DNA from: Siccirubricoccus sp. G192
GTDB taxonomy: Bacteria > Pseudomonadota > Alphaproteobacteria > Acetobacterales > Acetobacteraceae
NCBI RefSeq assembly: GCF_019084075.1
Contig: NZ_JAHREN010000001.1
Span: 958,501-1,022,500, forward strand
DNA: 64,000 nt
Direction: 5' to 3'
This document shows positions 11,394 through 21,498 of the stretch, in pieces (position 1 is the first letter of the stretch; every line of letters starts with the position of its first letter). Position numbers and translations under genes: made by a program. A model generated the notes under the pieces. That model was not told where the DNA came from, ran no database searches, and saw only the letters and a list, made by a program, of their open reading frames with translations.

Positions 11394-11705
11394 ATGCGCA
11401 AGTCCCTACTGACCACCACCCTGGCCCTCGGCACCGCCGCTGTGGTCGCCCTGGCGATTGCCCCGGCCCTCGCCGACGAAGGGAGGACCGCCACCGGCGA
11501 CCATTGCCGGACCGCTCCGGGTGCGGCCCGGCTGCCGGCCGAGGCGATCGGGAAAACCCTCGAGGACCTCGGCTACCGGGTGGACCGGGTCAAGATGGAC
11601 GATGGTTGCTACGAGGCCCGGGCGATGAACGACAGCGGCATCCCCATCGAGGTCCGCTACCACCCCGTTACCGGCGATCTCGTCCGCGCCAGGCTCAGGT
11701 CGTGA
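11394..11705 (+). CDS. PepSY-domain periplasmic protein
   Basis: The protein has 103 residues with a signal peptide (SLLTTTLALGTAAVVALAI, cleavage after ALA). The mature part, LPAEAIGKTLEDLGYRVDRV then DDGCYEARAMNDSGIPIEV then HPVTGDLVRARLRS, follows the same PepSY plan as the gene at 7965, including one Cys before and one inside the sheet. It is transcribed divergently from the regulator operon through control region B. About 100 bp separate it from the next gene at 11808, which may be cotranscribed. Confidence 0.83.
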   Translation: MRKSLLTTTLALGTAAVVALAIAPALADEGRTATGDHCRTAPGAARLPAEAIGKTLEDLGYRVDRVKMDDGCYEARAMNDSGIPIEVRYHPVTGDLVRARLRS

Positions 11706-11807
11706 CAGCGCGCGGCGCAATGCCCGCCGCCCCGGACCGGACCGCCCGGGGCGGCACCCCTTGCAACGCATGCGGGGCGCAATGACGCCCCCGAGGAGAA
11801 CCACCCC

Positions 11808-12287
11808 ATGTTCGGCAACATGTTGATGATCACCCCGGCCGTGCTGGGCCTCGGCCTCGCCCTGGGCTTGGCCGGAGGCGCCTTGGCCGCGGAGCCGCAC
11901 GCCCATGCGGGCGAGGCGGCCGCGACCATCACGCTCGACCACGGCCGGCAATGGCCAAGCGATGCGGCGCTGCGCCAAGGCATGACGCGGCTCCGGGGCG
12001 CCATGGCCGCGGCACTGCCCGCCATCCACGCCAACCGGCTGCCGGCGGCCGGGTTCGCCACCCTGGCCGATCAGGCGCAGGCGCAGGTCGATTACGTGGC
12101 TGAGAACTGCAAGCTGCCCGAGGCGGCCGATGCCCAACTCCATCTCGTCCTGGCGCAGATCCTCGACGGGATCGATGTCATGAAGGGTGAGGGCGACCGC
12201 ACGGCGGGTGCGGCGGCGGTCGTCCAGGCGCTCAACGCCTATGGCGAGGCCTTCGACCATCCGGGCTGGGTCCCGCTTGGCCACTGA
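11808..12287 (+). CDS. DnrO-like periplasmic helical protein
   Basis: The protein has 159 residues. It has a signal peptide (VLGLGLALGLAGGALA, cleavage before AEPHAHAG) and an all-helical mature part: RQGMTRLRGAMAAALPAIHA, then LADQAQAQVDYVAENCKLPE, then ADAQLHLVLAQILDGIDVM, ending AYGEAFDHPGWVPLGH. Proteins of this type occur in metal-resistance regions of Burkholderiales and relatives under the label DnrO, without a proven function. The His-containing N-terminus (HAHAG) and the conserved Cys and His might bind metal, but that is only a guess. Confidence 0.7.
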   Translation: MFGNMLMITPAVLGLGLALGLAGGALAAEPHAHAGEAAATITLDHGRQWPSDAALRQGMTRLRGAMAAALPAIHANRLPAAGFATLADQAQAQVDYVAENCKLPEAADAQLHLVLAQILDGIDVMKGEGDRTAGAAAVVQALNAYGEAFDHPGWVPLGH

Positions 12288-12329
12288 CCGGAAGCACGGG
12301 CGCATCGCCCCTCTTGCCCGTGCGGCGCT

Positions 12330-12530
12330 CTAAGTGGTTCTTCCGGCTATGCGAGCGTGAAGCTCCAGCAGCACCTTCGGCAAGCGAGCCTGAGCAACGT
12401 GCTTGTCGCGCGTCCCCAACGTCTTAACCAGGCGGTTCCGCCCGACCGCCGCCCGCAGTAGGGGCGGAACATCAAGCGAAGCGTAGAAGCCTTGGCGCCG
12501 CTGCACGATATAACCCGCGATCTTCGCCAC
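12330..12530 (-). pseudogene. N-terminal stub of a tyrosine-recombinase integrase
   Basis: The 66 residues match the N-terminal DUF6538-type arm of phage or ICE integrases: GYIVQRRQGFYASLDVPPLL, then RLVKTLGTRDKHVAQARLPK. The SAM-like core-binding and catalytic domains (R-H-R-Y) are absent; the frame stops after LHARIAGRTT and no continuation is seen in the neighbouring frames. It is therefore a remnant. With the transposase stub at 689 it brackets the metal region, which fits acquisition by a mobile element. Positions 12531-12677 contain nothing I can name. Confidence 0.65.
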
Positions 12531-12677
12531 CCCTCACGTTCTCCCCCTCATGCCGCTCCAGTCTTCACAGCCGTGCAAGCCATTTCGGAGCACCGGGCCC
12601 CAGCGTTGCCGCCTCATCGGCAGCGGCCTACCCGGCCCCCGCATCAAACCGCAAGGCCGCAGAGTCGGGCATCGGCC

Positions 12678-13058
12678 TCAGTTTTTCCGGCATTCCCGCT
12701 GCCAATCACGGATGGGCTTGCCGGGCTGTGTCTGCCAAGGCACGGCGATGGCATCCACCCGCACCGCCAGCCCCGTATCCGCCTTGAGCCTGGCGAGCGC
12801 CGCAAGAAGGTTGTCGGCACGCGGATTGCCGCTCGGACCGTACATCCGCATCAGCGATTTCACCGGGATGCCCAGCGCCTGCCCAAGATGGGCAAAGCCG
12901 ACAGTCGCGTTGATGTAGTCGCGTAGCTGCGCCTTCGCAGTTGGCAGGTCGCCTTCCATGATTGCCCGCACGGCCTCCTGATAGAGCGCTGCCCGGAAGG
13001 TGGGGTCGCGGTCGGCACGGTCCCGCACAGTGCTGCGGAAAGCCCGACTGAGTGACAT
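12678..13058 (-). CDS. XRE-family antitoxin-like regulator (orphan)
   Basis: The protein has 126 residues. The helical N-terminus with FRSTVRDRADRDPTFRAALY and AKAQLRDYINATVGFAHLGQ is followed by the helix-turn-helix ALGIPVKSLMRMYGPSGNP. This matches the HigA/DNA-binding antidote group, whose members typically read LRDYINAT...GFEELA...KSLMRM-GPSGNP. Such proteins repress their own promoter and neutralise a RelE/HigB toxin. No toxin-sized gene is found upstream or downstream, so it is an orphan. Positions 13059-13261 show no gene. Confidence 0.7.
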   Translation of the reverse strand: MSLSRAFRSTVRDRADRDPTFRAALYQEAVRAIMEGDLPTAKAQLRDYINATVGFAHLGQALGIPVKSLMRMYGPSGNPRADNLLAALARLKADTGLAVRVDAIAVPWQTQPGKPIRDWQRECRKN

Positions 13059-13261
13059 TGCAGGTTCCCTTTCTCTTCATGTGCCGTCGCCAGGAGGGCG
13101 GCTGCCAGGCTTTTGCGCTGCCCGGTGGTCTCGGCCCATACGCCGCGGGACGGTCCGAACGGACGGGCCATCCCGCGGCAGGTGCCGCATCGGCTGGGCT
13201 TGCCGTGCTGGCCAGTCGATGCGGCTTCCGAGCCTGGCGGCCCGGAAGCCGTCTGGCCGCT

Positions 13262-16200
13262 TCAGGCCGCGAGGATGAAGTCGCTCGCGGTGATGGTGCT
13301 CGCGCCCACGCCGACGAGCGTGATCGAGTTGCCGGCGATGGTGATCAGCGTATCGGCTCCGGCCTGGACAACCGACACCCCTGCGAAGGTGGCCTCGGTG
13401 ATGCCGAGCGCCGAGATGTCGAGCAGATCCTGGCCGCCGGCGGGGTTGGAGTCGAAGGCCGTGACCTGGTCATGCCCGAAGCCTGCCCCGAAGACGAAGA
13501 TGTCGTTGCCGGCCCCGCCGGTGAGCAGGTCGTTGCCGGCGCCGCCGATGTAGCGGTCGTTGCCGGCCCCGCCGATCAGCGTATCCGCGCCATCGCCCCC
13601 CGTCCAGGGTGTCGTCGCCCGTGCCGCCCCAGATCCGGTTGGCATCGGCATTGCCGAAGCCGGTGAAATTCCCGGACCCGGAGTAGACGAGGTATTCGAC
13701 ATTGCTGCCTATGGTATAGCTCGACAGCGTGGTCTCGACCCTGTCCGTGCTGCCTTCACCGGCACGCTCGATCACGACATCGCCCAGATCATCGACGATG
13801 TAGGTGTCGTTGCCGAGGCCGCCCTCCATCCAATCCGCGCCGGCACCGCCATTCAGCAGGTCCTGCGCATTGCCGCCATAGAGCGTGTCGTTGCCATCGC
13901 CGCCATTCAGCGTGTCATTGCCGTTGTTGCCGAAGGCAATGTCGTTGAAGCCGGTCAGTGTGACGTTGTCGGCCGTGTTGCCGAGGCCGACGAACCGGTC
14001 GCCGACCGTTCCCGTCGGTGCCGAGATGACCCGCTCCGTCATGCCGCCATTGTCGACGAAGGTGATGGCGACCCGGAGCTGCTGGCCGATCTGCGCCTGG
14101 CCGGGCATGAAGGATGCGCCCGTTGCCCCCGCGATATCCACCCAGGCTGCATTGTCGAAGGCCTGCCACTGGTAGGTGAAGGCAACATCCACAAGGCCGT
14201 CGAGGTCGATGATCCCGGCGGTCAGGGCCGTCAGCGCCTGGCCTTTCGTGGGTGCCGCGATATCGATGGATGCGGAGCCCGACACCGGCCGGTTCAGCAC
14301 GAAGTCGCCGTCGGCGAAGCGCATCATCTCGATGTTCCGCAGCGTATCCGTGCCATCGGCCTGCGTGCCGCGGGCATGCACGATGGTGACCGAGCCGTCG
14401 GAGTTCTTGATCACATCGTAGTTCACGCGGAGATCGGAGAACACGGCCGTGTCGATGTCACCCTCCTCGCCGCCATCCAGGATCTCCCGGACGATGACAA
14501 GCTGGCCCGGGTTGATCTCCCTTGAGAAGATCCTTGCCTGAAGCTCGGAAAGGCTGTCGGCAGACGCGATCTCCTTGTCGGGGTCGTTCCTGTCCCGCAC
14601 GCTGATCCGCACATTCAGCCAGGCATCGCCATCGATGATGTCGTTGCCGGCCTTGCCCTCGATCGTGTCGTTGCCGGCGCCGCCCAGCAGGATGTCCGAG
14701 GCATCGCTGGTGTCCATGACAATGGCATCCGGATTGCTTTCATCCCAATCCAGATGGCTGACCAGCTCGCGCAGGCCCGCAATCCGGGCCACGCCCGATT
14801 CCAGGAGCGCGTTCGAGTAGGAGGCAAGCGGTGCATTCGGCCCGGGGATGGCCGCACCACCCCCCCCGCCTCTCCGATGGCGCCGGTGACGAAGGCCCTG
14901 CCGATCAGGGTGTCGTCATGCACCCAGCCCGACAGGCCCTCCACCAGGTCGAAGCGGTCACGCAGGATGAACTGCTCCTGGTTGACGAAGATGGGGATGC
15001 CAAGGTCGGAGTTGGCAGCCTGGTTGTTGCCTTTGTGGATCGCCCAGTCGAAGCCGGCCATGCCGTTGTTACGCTGGATGCCCTCGCCCTGGAACATGAT
15101 GTCGTCGCCCGATTCGGCGTCGTAGTCGGTGTCGCCGCTCTGTCCGTTGAGGACGTCGTGGCCGATGATGGTGCTGTTGAAGAACAGTTCGGGAATTGTC
15201 GCCCGCCAAGGTATCGAAGCGGTCGCCGCCCTCGATCCAGTCATCGCCCTCGTTGCCGAGGAGGAAGTCACCGCCGCTGCCGCCCAGGATGAAGTCACCC
15301 TCGGTACCGCCGAAGACCTGCTTGCCATCCGGACCGGCGACGAGGAAATCCGATCCCTCATTGCCGAAGACCAGGGCGAGGCCGCTGCCACCATGGATGA
15401 CATCGTTTCCGGCTTCGCCATGCAGCATGTCGGTGAAGCCGATATCGGTGCCGGCATTGACGATGATATCGTCGCCGTCGCCGCCATGGACCTTGTCCAC
15501 GCCGTAGCCGGCCTCGAGGTAGTCATCGCCGCCACGTCCCCAGACCGCATCGTCGCCACCGCCGGAGATAATGGTGTCATTCTCCTCCGTGCCGCCGATG
15601 ACGACGTGATCGAGGCCGTTGTATGCAATGAAATCCGTGTTGCCGTCGCCGTCGAGGTCCTTGCGGACCACGAGCGGCGCAAGCGCGTCGAGCACCGGAT
15701 TCGCCGGGGTCCGCGTCGGGTCCTCGCCGAGTTGCTTCGACTTGTCCATCTCGAGGATGATGCTCACCGCGGCAAACAGGTCTGCGGGCAGGGCCGTTGC
15801 GCCGTCGTCGCCGAGGTCGGTGTTGCGCATCGCGAGCTTGGCGAAGGAGTTGCCCTCCAGCTCGTTGAGCAGGTTGAGGCCCTGGGCGCGTGACAGGTAG
15901 TAGAACCGGTCGGCGTCCTGCAGGCTTTCCAGCGTCATCTGGAAGACGAAGCTGAAGGTCGAGCCGAGCATGCCGCCGAAGGACATCTTCTTCTCGGCCA
16001 GGCCGCCGATCCAGAAATCGATGAGGTCGAGCCCGGTTTCCTTGCCGGCCCAGGCGCCGGTGCTGTTCAGGTAATCGACCCGGTCCGATGGCGCTCCGGT
16101 GCCGCCCAGGACCAGGTTGGTGGCTGCCGCACGCTTGCCATCGAGGGTCGTCGCGCCGGCGATCGTGGCATGGGTGCCGTAGGCCGCGATGAAGTTGATG

Positions 16201-18183
16201 ATCGAGGCCGGGTTCTTGAGGTTCATCGCGAAGTCGACCCAGCTCTCATAAGGCTTGAGCTGCGTATCGTTGGTCGCCTCGAAGAACGTCTCACGCGCCG
16301 CGTTGAGCGAAGGCATGCCGGCATCGCGGCCGCGGGCGATGTTGATCGCGGCGAGGTCAAGCGGCAGGCCAAGGAGGTTGCTGCGGAGCGCGGGCGTGAC
16401 GAACTCGTCGATCTCGTTGCCGACCTGCCGGCTCATGCCGCGGATGATCGCTCCGGCCGCCTGGTCCGCCGTCCCGGCATTGTCGATTCGAGGGGGTTGA
16501 GGAAGGCCTGGATCAGCCCGATGTCGTCCTCGACGGGCTTGCCGTCCACCATCCTGATCCGCGCCACGTCCTCGTTCAGCATCGAGTGCCCGAAGCGATA
16601 GACGACATGCGCGATTCCGCGGTGATGGCGGGATCGATATCGACCGACGGCTCGAACACGAACGCGTCGATGTCAGGCTGCATCTTGCGGGCGAATTCCT
16701 CGAAGACGAGGTGCTGGTACTCCATCTCATTGACGAAGCGGCCGGCCTGGAACAGGCGCTCGCCGTCCCAAACCAGCGCCGCCCTGTCTGCCTCCGTCTC
16801 CGGGATCGTAGCCACGTCGACGAGCAGCCACTCGTTGAGGAAGTCGAGATCGCCCGATTCCAGGGCGAGCTTCTTGGTCTCCTCGACGAGGCGGTTATGC
16901 TCGGAATGGAAGACATGGTGGACCGCCGTGAGGCCGATATTCTCGTTGCCGCGGCCGTCACCGGTGATGTAGTGCGCGTCGAGCAGCTCGTTGTCGTAGG
17001 CGAGCTTGTTGCCGAAGAGGTCGGTCGGAAGGCCCGCATTGCCGGCTTCGCTGTCGGCATCGGCGGCCAGTGTGCCATCGCCCTTGGTGACCGGCACCGC
17101 GTTGTGCGCGATATCGTCGAGGAAGGCATGGCCGGTGCGGAAGGCGCCGAGCGCGCTCGGATCCACCGGGCTGGAGGGATTGCCCTCGGTCAGCACGTCA
17201 TCCGCGGTCCCGAACAGGTTGTCCGGGCCGAGGCCGGTGACAAGCTGCGGGTAGCCATTGGCGCCGGGGATGAAGTTGCCATAGGCATCGGCGACGATCA
17301 GCGGGATGTTGCCGATATCGAGGTCGGTCAGCTCGATGCCGAGGACTTCCCGGGCCTGCTCCTTGATGTCCGCCCAGGTGGCGAGGCCACCCTTGCTGCC
17401 TTCGAGCAAATTGCCCGTGGCGATGGGCTTGCCCTCCGGCCCCAAGATGTATTCGCGCATGAAGACCTGCTTCGAGGCATGCGAACCATAGGTCTGGTTC
17501 TGGTCGATCCAGGGCGTCGTCCTGTTGACCGGGTCTTCCGACGCGCGCGTCAGCACCATGAAATTGGTATGGCCGCCGGGCACATAGAGCGGGTCGTCGG
17601 GCTGCAGCGGGATATAGACCGTGCCGTTTCCGCCTTTGGTGACGAGGTCGAGGCCGTGGTCGAAGAACTGGCCGAACAGCGTCATCCAGCCGTTGAAGGG
17701 GGAGGAGAGCCCCTCATCGGGCGAGACGTTCGGAAGGAACACCAGGTCCGGCGTGTCGGGATTGCCGTCGTGGTCGATCCTGAAGGCGTCACCGCTCATG
17801 GCAGCGAGCGCCGCAGGATTGGCGGCGGTCTGGTCGACGATGAGGTTGGAGATGATCCGGGGGTCGGCATCAGCCACGTCCCGGGTGGGCGCAGATGCGC
17901 CGTAGTCGTTGTTGGTCAGCACGCTGCCCGGGCCGAACGCGATGCTGTCGTCGCCCTCGTTCCGATAGGCCGGGGTGAGCAGTTCCTTGAACGGCTGGTC
18001 GGCGGCGCCCCAATCTTCGCGGCCGGGGATCAGGTTGTTGTAGCTGCCATCCACGGTGCGCAGCCCATAGGGCAGAAGCGGGTCGCCGACCAAGGAGGCC
18101 AGGTCGCCACCGGCCGCATGTGCCTCCGCAATTTTGATCTGCTGCAAGATAAATTGGAGGTCGTGCTTGACGATGTTCACCAT
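13262..18183 (-). CDS. Large RTX-repeat heme peroxidase (five frameshifts in the given sequence)
   Basis: One ~1,640-residue gene is split over several frames. It starts at ATG 18183 behind GAGAGGA. The first ~700 residues are an animal-type heme peroxidase (peroxidase-cyclooxygenase superfamily): distal motif [16 protein letters not shown] and proximal-His motif VVYRFGHSM, then [23 protein letters not shown] nonapeptides follow ([40 protein letters not shown]), which bind calcium and mark type I secretion. The breaks are at 16613-16617 and 16485-16489 (GATTC where the other frame needs GAATTC), the CCC-type run at 15191-15193, C8 at 14860-14867 and C6 at 13597-13602. Each is fixed by one base and gives continuous homology, so errors are likelier than decay. 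No type I secretion genes are in the window. The oxidised substrate is unknown. Confidence 0.85.
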
Positions 18184-18834
18184 TGTCTCTGTCCTCTCCC
18201 GGCGCATTGCCAATGAAGCAATGGCTATTGCTTGCCTCGGGCGGATGGTTGGGAAGGCAAGAACCTGAGCAGCGATGGAGGGATTGGCCAAACTGGCCAA
18301 AGGGCTCCGCAAAAAGACAGAACATTCAGACCTTCATACTCGGCCTGTTTTGTAAATCGTTCCGAATTTCGGCGGTTACCCCGCACTCCATGCTTGCTGG
18401 TGCTTCTACCCGTGAGGGTTGACCTTCATTTCCGTCGCCGATTGCCTGCCGATTGATACGGGGGGCGGTGGATTTTTGTGATTCACGACATTGGCATTAA
18501 ATTTTCGACATAGATCAGAAGTTGACCAAATTGCGCCGGATGGATCGGCATCGGAAGATTCCGAGCCGCTATGCAACCTTAACGGGTGATTTCCTGCGCA
18601 GAGACTCTACCGAAAGGGGCAATCTTGCCAGGCAAGAGCCTTGGCGGGCCGGGAGTCCCAACCTGGATCATCCAGGAGTTGGTGATTTCCGATAGAACGG
18701 TAAGGAAATGGTTAGAACTTGGAGAGAGTCCTGCAACCGCCTGGCGCCACTCGCCCAGACCCCGCACGGCCACACCACAACCCTACGCTGCGCGTACCGC
18801 CAACCGCAGGGCCCGGCGATACGGGAGGGCTGGC
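18184..18834. other. Intergenic region upstream of the peroxidase gene
   Basis: These 650 bp hold no intact gene. The part near 18440-18560 is clearly more AT-rich than the rest of the window, which fits a promoter zone for the peroxidase or foreign DNA. GCAATAGCCATTGC (minus strand, near 18220-18235) is a short perfect inverted repeat close to the peroxidase start. TGGCCAAAC/TGGCCAAAG is a direct repeat near 18286-18303. The right part contains the insertion-sequence remnant listed separately. Confidence 0.5.
18655..18800 (+). mobile_element. Possible degenerate IS481-like transposase N-terminus
   Basis: In one plus-strand frame the translation reads VISDRTVRKWLELGES, close to the helix-turn-helix of IS481-type transposases (GVSxRTVRKWL). 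About 15 codons later a second frame gives ARPHHNPTLR, like the RSSRPHHNPT that follows in such proteins. The spacing fits, but the frames differ and there is no catalytic domain, so at most this is a decayed fragment. The call is weak. Confidence 0.3.
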
Positions 18835-19569
18835 CTATCGCTCGGATCCGGAGGGTTGCGCGGCAGTGGCCCTCGCCGCTGGCTCGGCGGCGAGCCGGTA
18901 GCCGAAGCCCCGCATCGTATGGATCAGGGGCATCGCCTCGCCCTCGTCCAGCTTCTGGCGGAGGTAGCGGATATAGACATCCACGACCTTCGTGCCGGGA
19001 TCGAAGCCGTAGCCCCAGACATTGGCCAGCAACCGGGAGCGGCTTACGGCCTGGCCCTTGCTCAGCATGAGGAATTCGAGCAGCGCGAATTCCTTCGCGG
19101 TCAGCTCGATCTCCCGCCCGCCCCGCCTGGCGCGGCGTGTCCTCGGGTCCAATTCCAGGTCGCCGACGCGGAGCGCCGGCTCCGGACCCGGGCCCGCCGC
19201 GATGCGCCCCCGCCGCACGAGGGCCTCCACGCGGGCGACCAGCTCGTCGAAGGCGAAGGGCTTGGTGAGGTAGTCGTCGGCGCCCCCGCCGCGCAGCCCC
19301 TCGATCTTGTCGCTGAGCGCGTTCCTCGCCGTCAGCAGCAGCACCGGCGTGGTCAGGCCCCGCCCGCGCAGCGCCCGGCAGAGCCCGAGCCCGTCGCCCG
19401 AGGGCAGCATGCGGTCGAGCACGAGCAGGTCGTGATCGGCCGCAAGCGCGCGCGCCAATCCATCCGGAACGTCGCTGGCGACCTCCACGAGATGGCCCTC
19501 GGCCTCCAGGCCGCGCTGCACGAAATCCGCGATCCGCGGATCATCCTCGACCAGCAGTATCCTCGCCAT
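18835..19569 (-). CDS. OmpR-family response regulator
   Basis: The 244 residues start at ATG 19569 (MARILLVEDDPRIADFV); an upstream in-frame start adds only four residues. The receiver has the phospho-acceptor in DLLVLDRMLPSGDGLGL and the Lys in YLTKPFAFDEL. The winged helix ends RYLRQKLDEGEAMPLIHTMRGFGYRL. A short Ala/Gln-rich tail follows. It overlaps the upstream kinase gene by 29 bp, so the kinase-regulator pair is one transcription unit. Neither gene carries the GCTGACA operators of the first system, and the targets are unknown; MFS, peroxidase and its own promoter are the nearest candidates. Confidence 0.9.
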   Translation of the reverse strand: MARILLVEDDPRIADFVQRGLEAEGHLVEVASDVPDGLARALAADHDLLVLDRMLPSGDGLGLCRALRGRGLTTPVLLLTARNALSDKIEGLRGGGADDYLTKPFAFDELVARVEALVRRGRIAAGPGPEPALRVGDLELDPRTRRARRGGREIELTAKEFALLEFLMLSKGQAVSRSRLLANVWGYGFDPGTKVVDVYIRYLRQKLDEGEAMPLIHTMRGFGYRLAAEPAARATAAQPSGSER

Positions 19570-21195
19570 TCCCCAGACCATCCGCCATTATGGGCAGGCG
19601 CAGCCGGACCTCGGTCGGCCCTTGCGGCGCGCTGCGCAGTGAGATGCCGCCGCCGTGCCGCTCGATGATCCACTTCGCGATCGACAGGCCGAGGCCGCTG
19701 CCATCGGCCCGGCAGGACCGCGCGTTGCGGCCGCGGAAGAACCTTTCGAAAGCCCGGTCGAGTTCCTCGGGGGCGAGCCCCGGCCCCGTATTGGCGATCG
19801 CCACCTCCGCCCAGCCGGGCTCGGCCACCGTGACGCGGACCTGCACCGGCGCCGCCGCATCGCCGTATTTCAGCGCATTCTCCACCGCGATCAGGACCGC
19901 CTGCTTCAGGCGCTGGGGATCGGCATCGACCGGGATCGGCTCCTCCGGCCATTCGCCGTCGAGGAAATCCTCGGGCCTGCGGCCTGTCAGTGCCGCGCCC
20001 TCCTCCACCGCCTCCGCCACCACATCCTGCAACGCGACGGGCTCGGGCGCGAAGGCGGTGATCTCCGCCTCGGAGCGTGCCAGGAACAGCAGGTCGCCGA
20101 CCAGGCGGTCCATCAGGGTTGCCTGCCGCACCACCATCTCGAGCGCGCGCTCCACCATGCCGGGCGGGGCGCGGCCACGCAGCGCAAGCTCGGCCTCGCC
20201 GCGCAGCACCGTCAGCGGCGTGCGCAACTCGTGGCTCAGATCCGCCAGGAACCGCGCCCGCGTATGGTCCACCTGCCGCAGCCGGAGATTCGCTTCCTCC
20301 AGCTCCAGGGTGCGCCGCCGCACTTCCTCCTCGAGCCCATGGCGGGCCCGGAGCAGCGCCTCGCGCTGCGTGCCGAGCTCCATCGCCATGGCATCGAAGC
20401 GCAGGGCGAGCGCACTCAGCTCTCCCCCGTTCCTGACCTCGCCCGCGACCCGGCGGCCGAGGTCGCCGGCGCCGATCGCCGCCGCCGCCTCGGCCAGCGC
20501 GGCGATCGGCTGCATCAGCGAACGGCGCAATTGCCAGCCCGCCAGCAGCGTGGCGCCGAGCGCGAGCAATGAAACCAGGCCGGTGGTCCAGGCCATCTGG
20601 TGGCGCCGCCAGGTCGCCATGGCCTCGGCTTCGGCCACCTCGCTGCGCACCTCCGCCAGGGCCTCCGCGAGCAGGCGGTCCAGCTCGGCATCCAGGCGTT
20701 CCTCGATCTCGTCGCGGAACAGCGCCACGGCCTGTTCCTGCCGCCCCTCGGACCGCAGGGCGAGCACCCGCTCGGCCGCACGGTCCACCTGGCGATAGAG
20801 TCTCCAGACCACTTCCAGCCGCCGCTGCTCCCGCAGTTCCTGTTCCAGATCCTCGCCGCCGGCCACGAAGAATTCGACCCCTGCCGCCGTGACCCGCTCC
20901 AAGTCGGCGAAGCCGCGCTCCAGATCGGCGCGGGCATCGTGCAGTTCCTGGAGCTGCGCGCTCCCGAGCAGCAGAAGCTCCCCAAGCTGCTCGGAATAGC
21001 GATGGGCATTGCCGGTGACCTCGGCCGTCGCCGCGATTGCAGCCGGGCCAGCCGGACCCGCCTGGAATGCCAGTCCGTCATGGAGATGAGCAACGCCGCC
21101 TCGCCCGCCATCAGCAGGACGGCGAGCACAACCAAGGTCTGCAGCGCAGCGATGCGCGCCCGGATGCTCACGCCACGCCACAGTCCCAGGCGCAT
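19541..21195 (-). CDS. Sensor histidine kinase with HAMP domain (one frameshift)
   Basis: I place the start at ATG 21195, where MRLGLWRGVSIRARIAALQT leads into a transmembrane helix (VVLAVLLMAGEAALL). The frame breaks near 21035-21039, where one base is missing (GATT where GAATT would restore the frame), and continues into VTGNAHRYSEQLGELLLLG, a CHASE3-like helical periplasmic sensor. Then come a second helix (TTGLVSLLALGATLLAG), HAMP, a coiled-coil, the H-box FLADLSHELRTPLTVLRGEA, N-box VENALKYGD, and G-boxes NTGPGLAPEE and DGSGLGLSIAKW. The intact length is about 550 residues. It is cotranscribed with the regulator that follows. Confidence 0.87.
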
Positions 21196-21498
21196 CACCA
21201 CCGGGCGGCACCGATGATGGAGGGGGCCGTGGCAACCGGGCCGGGAGCCGCGGCAAAGCCTGAACCAGTAGGCACGGCCCGCACCAGCGCCGCGTTGCTG
21301 GCCCATCGGGGATTGCGGCTGCCAGGGCGGAACGTCATGCGGGTCTGTCCTGACCTGGCCTTCGGCGGGTACGGCCATCACGCCGCGCCTGCGGCTTGTT
21401 TCGCCACCATCGTAGTATATTGCGGGCTAATTTTCTACCAATGGTGTCGGCGCCGCGCCGCAGCCCGATCCTGCAACCCAGGCTGCCAGCCCATGCGT
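21196..21498. other. Intergenic region between kinase and MFS genes
   Basis: These 303 bp lie upstream of the kinase start and downstream of the MFS stop, both on the minus strand. An AT-rich spot around 21413-21440 (TATATTGCGGGCTAATTTTC) is the most promoter-like part. I see no gene, RNA or strong terminator. Confidence 0.4.

Noticed and set aside
12678..13261. A complete toxin-antitoxin pair
   Set aside because: The XRE antitoxin-like gene is clear, but no RelE/HigB-like toxin was found on either side.
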